Source: Liopterus haemorrhoidalis (Eukaryota > Arthropoda > Insecta > Coleoptera > Dytiscidae). Taken from it: a stretch of 64,000 bases of DNA. Both the position numbers and the translations under genes were made by a program. The notes below the pieces were generated by a model. It was given only the letters and a program-made list of their open reading frames with translations. It searched no databases and was not told where the DNA came from. Each line of letters begins with the position of its first letter. Position 1 is the stretch's first letter. Below, piece after piece: positions 32,101-41,704 of the stretch. The stretch spans positions 27,718,800 through 27,782,799 of the forward strand of contig OZ020619.1 of assembly GCA_963971575.1 (NCBI GenBank). The letters run 5' to 3'.

Positions 32101-33984
32101 AGAGCTAAATTATAAATACATAATTTATTTTTTTCGAAATTCAGTATAGATATATTTTTTTCGAATTTTGCAATGGAACGGAGATATTTGTATAAAACAT
32201 TTTTTGTACGTTTTTTTTGAGGCTTTTTTCGAAGTTCCGGCAAAAAATTTTAGTCGCAAAATGTGACCTTCCAAACATCTGCCTAAGAACTATTTATCCT
32301 ACCAATTTTCAAAACTCCTGTAAAACTATCTTTCGAAAACTACCTATTTCCTGGACTAAGAGTTTAGTTTAAAATACTTTTTAAGTCTAATTCGAGACTT
32401 GAGGATTCTTCAGCTGCTAATTCTTCTCTTACGTAACCTGATTATATAGCTCAGTGGTACTCAACCTGGTCACTAGTGGGCGGTAGGGGTTTTGTCCAAT
32501 GCTGGCTACTTTTCGTTTTTTTTTTTTTAATTTAATTGACGTTTTAAAAACATTAAAATACAATTTTTTTAAAGTATTATTTAAAAAAATTTCATAGCAT
32601 TATTGAAAAACATTTTCATTAAGTTTTCATAAAATTCTTTACTGTTTATAGTTAAATTTGTCAAAATATACAATTTTTATCACCCGCGCATAAATTTAAT
32701 TCAGTTTACGTGAAACTAAATGGCAAAATAAAAAAATGCCTGTCTTATATCCAAATATGTGGAAAATGATATTCAATTTATTGATACCCTTCCCTACCTC
32801 ATATCTTGTAGAATCGGGCTTTAGTGCTGTTAATCATATTATGTCCAAAGAAAGAAACCGTCTGAATATTTCCGAAAGAGGAGACCTTCGTTTGTTCCTT
32901 ACAAAAATTGAACCAGATATCCAATATTGAGTTTCTCAGCATCAGCCTCAAGGATCTCATTAATAATTTAATTAACTAAGGCCCGGTCTTTCCACCTTCA
33001 GATAAAGTCCCAGGTAACTATCTGACAGATAAGGTTATTTGTAACTTCATCTGCTGAGTAAATGTCAATACCAGTCAGTGAATCCAATACGTCAGTCTCA
33101 TTATCCGTTAGATAACTATCCGATAGATACATTTGTATAGAAAGAAGGGATGACATTTACTCAGCAGATGAAGTTACAAATAACCTTATCTGTCAGATAG
33201 TTACCTGGAACTTTATCTGAAGGTGGAAAAACTGGGCCTAAATGTAATTTCAATAGACTTCATACTTCTATGTATGCAAAGTATAAATAAAAAGGTATAA
33301 ATTTAACTACATGTTTTCATTAAACCTCTACTCAAAAATTACGGGTAAGGGAAGTGTGGGTACTGTGTTACACAGGTTACTTTGTGACATCCAACGTTGC
33401 CACGTTTTGGTGCATGTATATTTGTTGTGTTTAATAATAAGAGATGATGCAGTAAGTTGTTTTATAAAGATTTTTGCAGCTAAATTTTGTGAAAGTATTT
33501 GGTAAGTTATTATTATTATACAACAAGTGGGCGGTATGAAAATTTTCTACCAATAGAGATGCTAAAGTGGACGGTAGGTATGAAAAGGTTGAGTACCCCT
33601 GATATAGTTTTTGAGTGTACGGTAGTTCATACTGGCTCTAATGTACTAACCCACCGTTTGTTACCTATGGTAACCAGAAGTCTAAACTGCATTTCAACTA
33701 AATTTATTACTATACCTGCAAGATTTTTCATGTATGATCACTTCAGCCATTTGTAATTTTTCTTCACATCCATTGACATGGTAACGGCAAGGGAAAAGAA
33801 TGACAGAAGCCAGCTTTTCATAAGCTTCATTCCTTATGGAAGTATCTTTATCCTTCTCTGAAATGATACAACGGCCACAGACACTTTTACCTGTCTTCTT
33901 CAATAACACAGGAGCACATGATAAATATTCCGTGCAGTAATCACATTTCAAATTCTCTAAAATATCATGTCCGATTTCCGTCAT
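25149..33984 (-). CDS. SIAH/SINA-like E3 ligase-type protein, three exons
   Basis: A host gene assembled from three minus-strand exons: 33984-33716, 27602-27159 and 26148-25149. The predicted protein is 570 residues. Each junction has GT/AG limits and keeps the frame: donor TGCAG|GTATAG, acceptor TTTACAG|GTACAT, donor CTAAG|GTAAAT, acceptor TTTTTTCAG|AGTATC. Residues 14-39 form a reduced RING (CDYC...SVCGRC). After it come RNEAYEKLAS and FPCRYHVNGCEEKL...HEKSC, then NCP...CKWTGQLTDIEHHYKQHH, which together make the SIAH-type zinc fingers. A SINA-like substrate domain follows in exon 2. SIAH proteins add ubiquitin to substrates, usually in the cytosol or nucleus. This protein has lost several RING ligands, so ligase activity is uncertain. 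Other SIAH-like members or a domesticated copy are possible. Confidence 0.75.
26226..26930 (+). repeat. interspersed repeat A, long copy in intron 2
   Basis: Starts near GGTAGGTATGATCACCAAAA and runs through GGCATGCTTATTCTCTTTGA, CTCTTAATGCGTAGAT, TTCAACAGGAATTTTTGATC and AAGACGTAGATTAAGGAAC. The same blocks in the same order occur at 49270-49975. Non-coding; class unknown. Confidence 0.75.
27159..27602 (-). CDS. SIAH-like gene, exon 2
   Basis: 444-nt exon completing the zinc-finger pair (YILHNCPTS...CKWTGQLTDIEHHYKQHHSE) and encoding most of the SINA-like domain (FLFLLQIQVETLNGQFWHCV, then a hydrophobic stretch, then NFDDVYYEL). Splice limits are TTTACAG| and AG|GTAAAT. Confidence 0.75.
27603..27990. 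other. intron 1 of SIAH-like gene, 3' part
   Basis: A TTTTA-repeat tract at 27788-27818 precedes a stretch (ACAGAATATCCCCACGAATG) that looks like a LINE or SINE 3' end in reverse. No coding. Confidence 0.35.
28341..28583 (+). pseudogene. truncated THAP-domain coding start (copy B)
   Basis: ATG at 28341 and 80 codons. Residues 15-40 (YCLVPMCTNSSNRNP...FISLP) give the first zinc ligands (C-x4-C) of a C2CH THAP finger. They are followed by W-L-E-A-M-R-R and SEKSKLYVC, the third ligand. The final histidine (C-x2-H) is missing because the sequence then changes to non-homologous text and a stop. THAP fingers bind DNA in P-type and other transposases and in cellular regulators. Here the finger is incomplete and probably non-functional. 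Confidence 0.65.
28548..28622 (-). pseudogene. truncated 5' coding start, unknown product (copy B)
   Basis: Minus-strand ATG at 28622 encodes the same first twenty residues as 16377-16475 (MADKDFVRAQSDNLPNIDAF), then a stop. Conservation of the start in both copies indicates real coding ancestry; the product is unknown. Confidence 0.4.
29027..29142. repeat. 116-bp near-perfect fold-back
   Basis: GTTGCTAA at 29027 pairs with TTAGCAAC at 29135-29142. The arms continue with few mismatches (CTAACTCAAGTTAAAATCAT against ATGACTTTAACTCGAGTTAG) to a loop of about 10 nt. It could be a tiny MITE or a hairpin RNA source; no target duplication was found. Confidence 0.75.
29135..30200 (-). mobile_element. 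Jockey-type LINE relic
   Basis: Minus-strand reverse transcriptase in three readable pieces. At 30107-29745: GVPQGSKLGPLLFSIFIND and LLYADDLKIYKC, preceded near 30140 by a KAFDKVHH-like block. At 29715-29329: VKDLGMILDSKL, HINYIAQKALRNL and CIWNP. At 29350-29135: the C-terminal tail. Two frameshifts separate them. It lies in intron 1 of the SIAH-like gene in the gene's orientation. Confidence 0.85.
30260..30790 (-). mobile_element. older Jockey-type LINE relic
   Basis: A second, more decayed copy of the same LINE type directly upstream. Readable is VTSGVSQGSHLGPLLFSIF near 30740-30680; a VNLIVKKSLRNL-like stretch lies near 30350. Confidence 0.65.
30978..31239. mobile_element. Tc1/mariner-type MITE
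   Basis: 262 bp with inverted ends TACTGGGTGATCAATATTGA and TCAATATTGATCATCCGGTA, and TA outside both. TA targets and this size fit a non-autonomous Tc1/mariner element. No coding. Confidence 0.85.
31240..32450. other. intron sequence with duplicated X-box-like block
   Basis: Non-coding. A 16-bp palindrome GTAATGAGCTCATTAC lies near 31583-31598. A block of about 100 bp, beginning CCGTTGCTAGGCAACG near 31627, is repeated with divergence from about 31832 (CCGTTCCTAGGCAACA). Poly(T)-rich stretches follow. Confidence 0.5.
32736..32930 (+). pseudogene. hAT transposase C-terminus (SCAND3/ZBED5-like)
   Basis: 64 codons with FPTSYLVESGFSAVNHIMSK, RNRLNISERGDLRLFLTKIE and PDIQY, the hAT dimerisation tail. 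Homologous to the fragment in H1. Confidence 0.85.
32980..33238. mobile_element. MITE with ~85-bp inverted repeats, TSD TAA
   Basis: 259 bp. Ends GGCCCGGTCTTTCCACCTTC and GAAGGTGGAAAAACTGGGCC; the arms stay complementary for about 85 bp. TAA flanks both sides (32977-32979 and 33239-33241). A 3-bp T-A-A target fits PIF/Harbinger. Inserted into H3 downstream of its transposase fragment. Confidence 0.92.
33716..33984 (-). CDS. SIAH-like gene, exon 1
   Basis: ATG at 33984, 89 codons plus two bases, ending at donor CAG|GTATAG. It encodes the reduced RING and the first half of the SIAH zinc-finger region (ILFPCRYHVNGCEEKL...HEKSC). The first ATG is chosen because no longer in-frame start precedes it and it lies just before the RING. 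The intron to exon 2 is 6113 bp. Confidence 0.75.
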
Positions 33985-34669
33985 GATTCAATTTGAATTT
34001 ACAATACTAACTTTACACTAATGTTTTGACTTCGGAAGTGATAACAATTGATAATATTTTATCATTTTATTACAAGATTATCTTGTTATCTGTAGAATTG
34101 TTATCGAAAAATAATACCTACTAGCAAAATTTTTGTAACCCAGTTCTTAAAACAAAACATTATCATCTAAATTAGTATTATGTATGTATATACAGCGGCA
34201 TACGCAAGAAACATTAGGAGGATAAATCCCCCCCCCCCTCGAAAATCCGAAAAGAACTAAAATTATAACTACATTTAAAATTGCGCGCATTTTCAATACG
34301 TACCTCGTCCTGCCATAAATACTGTTACAAAGTTGAATTATAATAAAAAAATTGATGTGAAGTGTGAATTTTCACACATTTCAGGGTTTCGCAGGTACCC
34401 TATGGCTTCCATTGGTTGTTTAGGTCATAAGCTCCGCCCCTCTGATTTCGTATAAATTCAAACATAGAATTAAATTATAATTTCAACACTTCCCACTGGT
34501 TATTAAATTTACGCTTTTAAAAATTAAATGCAACATTTAACAAAATATAACTAAAATTTTAACAAAATAATTTAAACAAAATAAAAATGCAAAAAAAATA
34601 ACAAAAACGCAAAGACCATTAGACTATACGGACGTTAAGCAAATTAAATATTTTATATATTTTAGTTAA
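33985..34669. other. 5' flank of SIAH-like gene
   Basis: Putative promoter region, with no clear TATA or initiator. It holds a hAT-like end CAGCGGCATACGCAAGAAA near 34193 and repeat C with GTGTGAATTTTCACAC at 34362-34377. Confidence 0.35.
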
Positions 34670-34868
34670 AAACACAAAAAATGCCTTATTTTCCGAAAAC
34701 ATAATCTGATCAAAAATTCCTGTTGTACTATTCCGGTTCACACCAATGTACATTACTTAGATTTTTTTCAGATTTTTAGTTTAAACCATCTGGGCAAACA
34801 ATTTTGGCAAAAATCGCGTCAAAATAATTTATTTTGCAAAAATAAAATTTTGATCGTTAATACATGTA
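34670..34868 (-). repeat. repeat A, left half split by pogo P2
   Basis: Reverse-oriented repeat A text (AAAACATAATCTGATCAAAA, ATTCCTGTTG, TTTTTTCAGATTTTTAG) that continues on the other side of P2 at 37863-38090. P2 inserted at a TA inside it. Confidence 0.7.
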
Positions 34869-37862
34869 AGGTACCTGAGGCAAATAAGGCCCACCTAATT
34901 TAAAAATGCAATAAATTGGGTATTTGATGACATAGAAAGACAAAATCAACTTTTCCACAAAGTTTATTTATTTGCGCTACTAAAAAAGTACAAAAACTAA
35001 TACAAAAGTGAGTACTTAAAAATTATTTGAGTTTTTAAAAACCCTTTCTGTGGGCCTTATTAAACCACCGTAGTATAATAAGGCCCTAAAATAAACTTAC
35101 ACTTTTTTCAAAACTAATAAGCGGGATGTTTCCCTTTAAACATATTTAAACTAGAAAATGGCTATAAGTCTAAATTTCACAGTCATGGCAATAAAACACT
35201 TCTTTATCTTCCTTTGTCAGTCCCATGCATTCTTCGTGGTACCATTTCTTGCATATGTTACACTGTCGCATGTCCGATAAACGTTCTTCTTTGCATGCGT
35301 GGCAGTACCAAGCAGCTTCTCTCGAAATTTTGGTCCTTTTGCCCTTACCTTTATCAGTTTGAGATCCTTGTATTTTTTTTACATCTTTGGTTTTCTTCTT
35401 TGTTTCTCTTTGGTCATTTTTTCGTGTTGTCTTCTTTGATTTCTTATTTTCTTTTGCTTTTCCCTGTTCCTTAAAAAGATCTTTGGTAACCCTTTGGCCT
35501 TTGTAATTGATTGCCTTTCTTCTAGGTTTATTCTTTATTACAGCATAGTTAGGAGTCGGCAATAGCTCGTGAAAAGAAGACTTACATTCCTTAGTTTTAA
35601 GATTAGCCAGTGGAATGTCATCATCTGGATCAGAGACGTCACTTTCTTTTTCCTCTTCGGAAGAATATATATTCATCCTGGCATAATAAGATTTGCGCAA
35701 CAGTAGCTGAGTTTTCTGTTGTTTAACATTTGTCTCCGTGTCTGTCTCAGATTCTGAGCTATAAATTACTGGACGATTACTGGCAACTGCGAAAGAAGTG
35801 GAAGGTCTTGGTGACTGTATTGGAGTCACGTCGTTTCTATTCAGAATTTGCGACTCCCTTGGTGGTGTTTCGTTGCCTAAGTTTGTCAAGATATTCACTC
35901 TATTAGCGCAGACTGCGTCATCTCCGACCTTTTCAGAAATTGGGTTGATCTAATTATTTTCCAGATTTTGCGACTGTTGTTGAGGAGTATCAATCGTCAA
36001 GCAGTGTGGGCTGGCAGAACGAACAGAACCTTCGTCATTTCTTACAGACGATGAATCAGGGCCCTCGTCTAAAATTGATGGTGAATTAGCATTGTTAAAT
36101 GACTGCAATTCTACTGATTGATTAGGAGTTTCGTCATCAAGACAGTCTAGATCAGAATCACCCGCAGCTGGGGGATGCGGAGGAGGCACTTCTGTTAAGA
36201 CAGAAGGAGCAAACGCTTCATCTGGTAAAACATCCGGATTAAATGGATACAAGCCTGTGGCCCTGAATTCGTTCAGTATGTTTTCATGGGTCAAACATTT
36301 TGACCAAACTTTGGTAAAAATTGTATTAAAACTGGTTTTCGTCAAGCGTCTGTCAGGCCTTTGGTACATGTATGTCAAAACTTCTTGATCCCAATTATGT
36401 TCAAATGATCTGTTTACTGATTTATCAACGGGTTGGAGCTCGTGGGTTGTTACTTGGTAGGCAGTAAAGGACAATGTCATGTTTTTCGGCCTCTTCAACA
36501 ATGTTGTAATCCAAGTGAGATGACGCTCCATCAAAGATCAACAAAATTTTCCCTTGTGTTTTATATTTCGCTAAATGCTTGATGAATTCAATAAATAAAT
36601 CTGTAGTCATGCTCCCCTTCAGAGCCATTTTCACTAGACTTCCAGGTGGCAAATTGTCACTGAACTCAGGCTTTTGCCTTTGTCCTTTGAATATGATCAT
36701 TGGCGGGATAGCGGTGCCGACGGCATTTACGCACATAGCGATGGTAACGTTTTCTGCGTGCTCCGGTGCAATCAAATGAACTCGTCGAGCTCCTTTTTGT
36801 GCCAAAACAGTCTGCTGATTGTGAATAATCCGACGACATCCCTTTTCGTCTGTATTATAAAGGCGTTCTGGATGATTTACAATATCAAGTTCCTCATACA
36901 CTTTTTTCACTTCTTCGAAGTGTTGACTAACGATCGGTCTGTTAAATTTTTGTGCTCTTGCAGGATTCATAAACTGTGCTTTTCTTTTTGAAATTTTAGT
37001 GTGCCGCTTCAAGAACATGTTAAGCCAGTCTTTGCCGGCTAGGCCAGCATCTTTATTAAAGTTGTGTTTTATATTGTGTTTTTCGCAGAAAATAAATGCT
37101 TGTCTCCGAATAAGTTTAGGTGTCAGAGGCATCCCAATATTTGCGAATCGTATAATTCTGTTAACAAGATCATTTTCTTGTTCCTGATTCAATATAGAAC
37201 TGCGTCCTAAATGTTTTACAGTGCTTCTAGTTATCAGGTGGTTCCTCAGCGTTCGTCTTGGAATATTATGACGATCTGCTGCTGCACGCTGTGACAATTG
37301 TCCCTGATGTAGTGCTGCCATGGCTGCACGTAGGCTTTCTTCTGTCCACTTAGCTCGCTTTGGAGGCATTTTAGTTGAATCTGTGAGTAGAAGAGTAAAG
37401 ATGTTAAGATACTAAAACGCGTCGTACCGATATTGTTTAGGTAGGGTAATAAGGCCCACGGTCTACTTCAGTGGGCCTTATTAGCCATACGACATGATCA
37501 TACAAAATGACTTATCAATGAAATAAATACGATTCTGAACGTAAATAAACACTGAAATCATATACTCAAATACCTAACGTTCAAACTAAACAAGTTACTT
37601 TATGTCAAAATAGTAATTAAACAACAAAACTTACGCTTTTGTGTCGGCGAAAATTATAAATCCATGCGTCTGTACTACTTTTAGCAATGTACCGCTTGCT
37701 ACTGACAATATGACTGCATGAGCGGCCGTACAAACATGTAGTGGAGTTTGTATTGACTTAATGCATATGTGCGTAAAGAACGAACTTGCATCAAACCATT
37801 TTAGCGCGAATTTTCAAATGTGGGCTTTATTACCCCCTGGGCCTTATTTGCCTCAGGTACCT
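34869..37862 (-). mobile_element. pogo/Tigger element P2, nearly complete
   Basis: 2994 bp with inverted ends AGGTACCTGAGGCAAATAAG and CTTATTTGCCTCAGGTACCT, TA duplicated outside (34867-34868, 37863-37864). The transposase gene on the minus strand has only one frameshift and one in-frame TAG. The word AATAAGGCCCA or its complement recurs near both ends. It is a recent insertion into repeat A. Confidence 0.95.
35170..37369 (-). pseudogene. pogo transposase with C-terminal PHD finger
   Basis: ATG at 37369. Residues 1-50 are a Psq-type helix-turn-helix, and about 60-135 a CENP-B-like DNA-binding domain. The DDE domain follows with D174 (LYNTDEKGC) and D280 (LLIFDGASSHLD). A frameshift near 36455 separates VLYCLPSN from TTHELQPVDKSVN, which holds the third Asp about 35 residues after the second. 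The conserved FRATGLYPFNPDVLP ends the domain. A TAG at 35950-35952 interrupts the same frame, after which 35898-35170 encodes an acidic, then lysine-rich linker and a C4HC3 PHD finger (WYCHAC...MRQCNICKKWYHEEC...CHDC). The enzyme would cut at TA. Two lesions make this copy inactive as it stands. Confidence 0.9.
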
Positions 37863-38090
37863 TACTAAAGGCTTTCATTTGATACCCTACTCAGAATTTA
37901 AAAAAAAATATTTTTTTTCGATGAGCGCATATGATGACATTGTTTATATTTTTAGGGGGATATGTTTTTTGGATTTTTTAGTATTTTTCCTATGTGCGGG
38001 TCAAAGAGTTGTATAAGCATGCCAAATTTTAACTCTTTAGGTTTAGCCGTTTGGCTACAATTTTTACCGAACAGACAGACATCATCATCT
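37863..38090 (-). repeat. repeat A, right half split by pogo P2
   Basis: Continues repeat A from 34868: GCGGGTCAAAGAGTTGTATA, AGCATGCCAAATTTTAAC, TTTAGCCGTTTGGCTACA. Ends near an AGACAGACATCATCATC tract. Confidence 0.7.
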
Positions 38091-38461
38091 ATCCTATTAA
38101 ATGAAAATAAATGTTTTATTCAAAATGTCCTCTCTTAGCCTTCACACAGGCGTTTAAACGTGACGGACAATCATCAATGGCAGTACGCACGATTTACATT
38201 GGAAAATTGGCCACTGATTTCTTCAACGATTACTTTAGACTCTCCAAATTTGGATGTCGTCATGCTACAGGCCATGCCCTCCAACATTGACCACAATTTT
38301 TATTCCAGCGGATTTAAATCTGGGCTTCCAGACGGCCAATCTTCAGCTCTAATGAACTCCGGTGTGTCAGTTTCCAGCCATTGCTGTATGGACTTTGCCT
38401 TGTGAGCTGGAACAGAATCTTGCTGGAAGATCCAATGACCAGAATACATGGTCCCATTAAG

Positions 38462-39677
38462 TAAGGCTGCCAACCGGTCCGCATTAGAGGGAACAGTACC
38501 GCATTTGCGTTAACTGTTCCCCCTTATCAAAAGCGTCCCACATTGGCCCACATTCATCAAATTCGTCCCACAAGTCCTCCGTTTCATTCATGTGCAATAA
38601 ATATTTACGATATCAATTATTACGCACATTTATCTGTGTGTTTAATTAACTACAGTCCACAGTCCACGCACACAGACAGCCAAATGGGTACATGCGAGTT
38701 GTACAGGGTAGAGCTTGCGCTGAACGAACAGTTGATGGTGTATTAATAGAGCACTGACGGGGCGCAGCAAATCGAACACGGAGCGAGTTTGGGTTATGAC
38801 GTAATGTTTATAAAATCTAACCCTACAATTGTAAGCAGTATTTTTATTCTTAGATTAGTTAATGTCAAAATCTCGAATCAACATTATGTAGGTACTTTGG
38901 TTTGCTGTTGAATTATTTTTCATGATGAAGATAGTGAATCTGAACAAATAAATTTAGAAAAAGTGTGGGGTTTGCAGAATATACGGTGCCAAATTTTACA
39001 GATCGTCAATTCAAATCATATTTTCGGGTATCTCCTACAGTTTTCGAAAATGTTCTTGAAAAACTGCAAGCAGTGCCAGATGAAGTTCAGCTGAGACCAG
39101 AGGGAAATCCCGAAACAAAACTCGAGAAACAGCTTATGTTAGAATTATGGTACCTTGCCAACATTCAGACCTCCTATAAATATACAAATAGAACATAACC
39201 CTGTTTCTTCCGTGTTAGTTTTATGCAATGTGTATTTAATTATTTTTATGCTGTGTTTACAAACACTATATAGCTTTCGAAGTTAGTAGAAACGTGACAA
39301 ATACAAAAAAAGTACTTTTCCCGCCCTTCCCCCATCTTTTTCCGTTATGCCGAATATGCCCGGTCTTAAAATCATGGACACATAGAGCGCACTCGAAATA
39401 CACCCTCGGCCGCAAAACGAATGTAATTGGGTGTACTCCGTGCGTCAAATCGAACAAGTGATTGATTATTAAAAAGGTACTCTTATATAAACAGATAGGC
39501 CTATAATTGTACCTATATCTTACCGTAAGATATTTAAGTTAAGAATGTACCTACGATACTATATTTTAAATAAACGGTAATATAAAAAAGTGTTTCTATA
39601 GCCTTATTTGTATTCATGCTCGCTTAGAAAAACCTCGTCCCGTCCCCCATTTTGATTTAGGAAAGTTGGCAGCCTTA
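38462..39677 (+). mobile_element. hAT-like element H4 with TSD CCATTAAG
   Basis: A perfect 13-bp TIR, TAAGGCTGCCAAC / GTTGGCAGCCTTA, and a perfect 8-bp duplication, CCATTAAG (38454-38461, 39678-39685). The 8-bp TSD indicates hAT-type integration. Instead of a hAT gene it contains a short plus-strand frame resembling the N-terminus of a Harbinger transposase. 1216 bp; non-autonomous. Confidence 0.88.
38965..39198 (+). pseudogene. HARBI1-like transposase N-terminal fragment
   Basis: About 77 codons without an ATG start. The order FTDRQFKSYFRVSPTVFENV, then L-E-K-Q-L-M-L-E-L-W-Y-L-A-N, matches the F-R-x-x-x-x-x-F-E ... EKQLL-x-x-LW-x-LA pattern of insect Harbinger nucleases. The usual continuation (SYRSVADRF) is distorted (TSYKYTNR) and the DDE region is absent. 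Confidence 0.5.
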
Positions 39678-40264
39678 CCATTAAGAAGTTTGACGACCCT
39701 TGAAAATGTCAACTTGGTATGATTTTGCACTTCACACCCTGAACACAAAAATGTAGTTCAGTAACCCCTTCATAGGAGACACCCCACCAAACCATCACAG
39801 ATGCTGGATGATGACCTTTCTGAACTCTGTGAATGACTTGAGTCGCCTCTCGAGAGCATACACCCGATCATTTTGTTTGAAGTTGAAAATTTTTTTCATC
39901 GGAAAAAGGAACTTTGCGATGCATGTTGTCTGCGAACCGATGAATCAGCTGTTTAGCTCTGGTCTTCCTGATGCCCCTTAGAGATGGAGTAAGGAAGTGG
40001 CCAATGCTTCTTCGGTAAGCGCCCACTTTTAGGTCTGATTTGAAAACGCAGGACATACTACGTATCGAAATACCAATCTCCCTGGACATGATTTTTTGTT
40101 TACGGAGTGGATTTCTCCGAAATCTGTTACTCACGACTTTGATCATGCTGGAGTTCAAACAGTTCGCGGGCGACCACTTCTTTGCCGAACTTCAAAACCT
40201 TGGGCATCCTTGACCGATTAATACTGCGATACACAAACTGGCGATTGATACCCAAAGATTTTAA

Positions 40265-40402
40265 TATATATATTAATTTAATGGCCTTTGCTGCAGTGGC
40301 AATTTATTTTATTTGTGAAAAAATCCATGCCTGAACGGGATTCGAACCCGAGACCTTAGCAACGCAGAGCACATGTGTTATCACTACGCTACGCTGGTTG
40401 GC
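40265..40402 (-). mobile_element. tRNA-derived SINE, family 2, copy a
   Basis: Minus-strand head with A-box-like TAGCGTAGTGATAAC and B box GGTTCGAATCC, then a short tail. ATTTTAA flanks both sides (40258-40264, 40403-40409), next to Tc1-like sequence. Related to 45770-45938 but not to family 1. Confidence 0.85.
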
Positions 40403-40520
40403 ATTTTAAAATATTAAAAATGTCTCCCGGCGTCTTCCCAACTTTTTGTAATGCAATTACAGCGATACGATTTTCTTTATCACCCCACTCCATGTTTACT
40501 GCCCAACGTACAGTGACTAA

Positions 40521-41704
40521 CTAATTATAACAATACCACATAGGAATGGAGATCACCCAAAAAAAAAGTTCTAGGTGTTTCCCCGAATTGTTTAGATTTT
40601 ATAATTCACTGAATTTGTGTAACAGTATTTATGCAGGACTAGGTAAAAATTCCGATGTTGTGAAAAATATACCCCCCTCCCCGAAATATTTGTCTGCGTA
40701 CGCCACTTATTATATACATAATATATTCTATATGACATCTAAAAATAGTCATTCTAAAGGAGAGTCATTCTGTTCGGGGCTTTGATTAAACACACAGGAA
40801 GAAGGGTATTGTCTACAATCATAATTTTACCGTACGACAACTCCCTTCCCCCTCCTAAGAGCTACAATATGACACATAAGTGCGTCCTATTGGCGGATGT
40901 AAAGACATGTGTTTTTATATTGAAAGAGTGTCAGATATTTTAAAATGGTTAGTTGTAAACTTTGTGGACGTTCTAATTTCGGTAAAATTTCGCCCACTAC
41001 CAACAGCTTTCTAGTTGCCTTCAAGGTTGCGTTTAGACTCCTTCCTGTGTCGTTATATTCAAAGGTTCAGGGGGACACTAACAAAAAGTCCTGAAATATT
41101 TCATTTATTACATTACCATTGACATATTTATTACATTGACATTACATTGACCTTATTACACTTATTGACATAACTGCAAAAACGCCCATGATAAAAAGTT
41201 ATTTAGAAGAAGAAATTAAAGTTATTTTGGACTATTTTTTGTTTTTTTTGTTTTGTTTAAATAATTCGCGTGTTACTGATAGACGACACTAATATCTTGA
41301 CTTATCTCACTTATTATTTACTTTATAGCAAAAACGTAAATGATAAGAATTGTTTAAGATGAGTGATAAAAATATACATATTTGTTCTATGCATTTTTGC
41401 AGGTAGGAAAAATAAAACATATTTATTCTATGTATTTTTCAGGTAGGAAAATATTTGGGGTCTTGGTGGGGGCACCAACTAATATCATGCTTATTATTAT
41501 TCTACAGCAAAAATGTATATACCAAAAATGGTTGAAACTATGATAATAAATTTGTGTTGTTCTAGAGAGCGATCAACAAATCTTGACCGTTATGTAATAC
41601 TTGACAAAAACATTTAGTTATCAAATTTATTTCCAAGGACATGTACATAGGCATACATAGGCATGTTATACATAGGCATACATTCTATTTTTATTACCTT
41701 ATAC
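40521..41704. other. no gene recognised
   Basis: A hAT-like end GTCTGCGTACGCCACTT lies near 40690-40707. Short direct words (ATTACATTGAC at 41130-41170; CATAGGCAT near 41645-41690) recur. No coding. Confidence 0.35.

Larger units (their letters stand above)
32452..33601 (+). mobile_element. hAT element H3, deletion derivative
   Basis: Inverted ends CAGTGGTACTCAACCTGGTC and AAAGGTTGAGTACCCCTG. Target duplications are ATATAGCT (32444-32451) and ATATAGTT (33602-33609), one mismatch. It keeps a transposase C-terminal fragment at 32736-32930 and is interrupted by a MITE at 32980-33238. Lies in intron 1 of the SIAH-like gene. Confidence 0.9.
38105..40158 (-). pseudogene. Tc1-like transposase of T1
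   Basis: The N-terminal part, 40158-39868, has the helix-turn-helix (NPLRKQKIMSREIGISIRSM), the AYRRSIGHFLTP linker and the first catalytic Asp (VPFSDEKNFQLQ). Downstream frames give VIHRVQKGHHP and a VMVWWGVSYE-like block near 39780. The second Asp (QQD-x-x-PAHKA type) lies left of the H4 insertion near 38420. Stops and shifts abound. Confidence 0.8.
38105..40520 (-). mobile_element. Tc1-like element T1, interrupted twice
   Basis: Minus-strand Tc1/mariner-superfamily element. Its parts are 40520-40410, 40264-39678 and 38461-38105, split by a SINE (40265-40402) and hAT H4 (38462-39677). A second copy runs off the window at 63306-64000. Outer inverted repeats could not be fixed. Confidence 0.85.

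Noticed and set aside
34193..40707. One large hAT bounded by CAGCGGCATACGC and GCGTACGCCACTT
   Set aside because: The ends are similar, but flanking 8-mers (TGTATATA and TATTATAT) do not match and similar lone ends occur at 63250. They are probably separate MITE ends.
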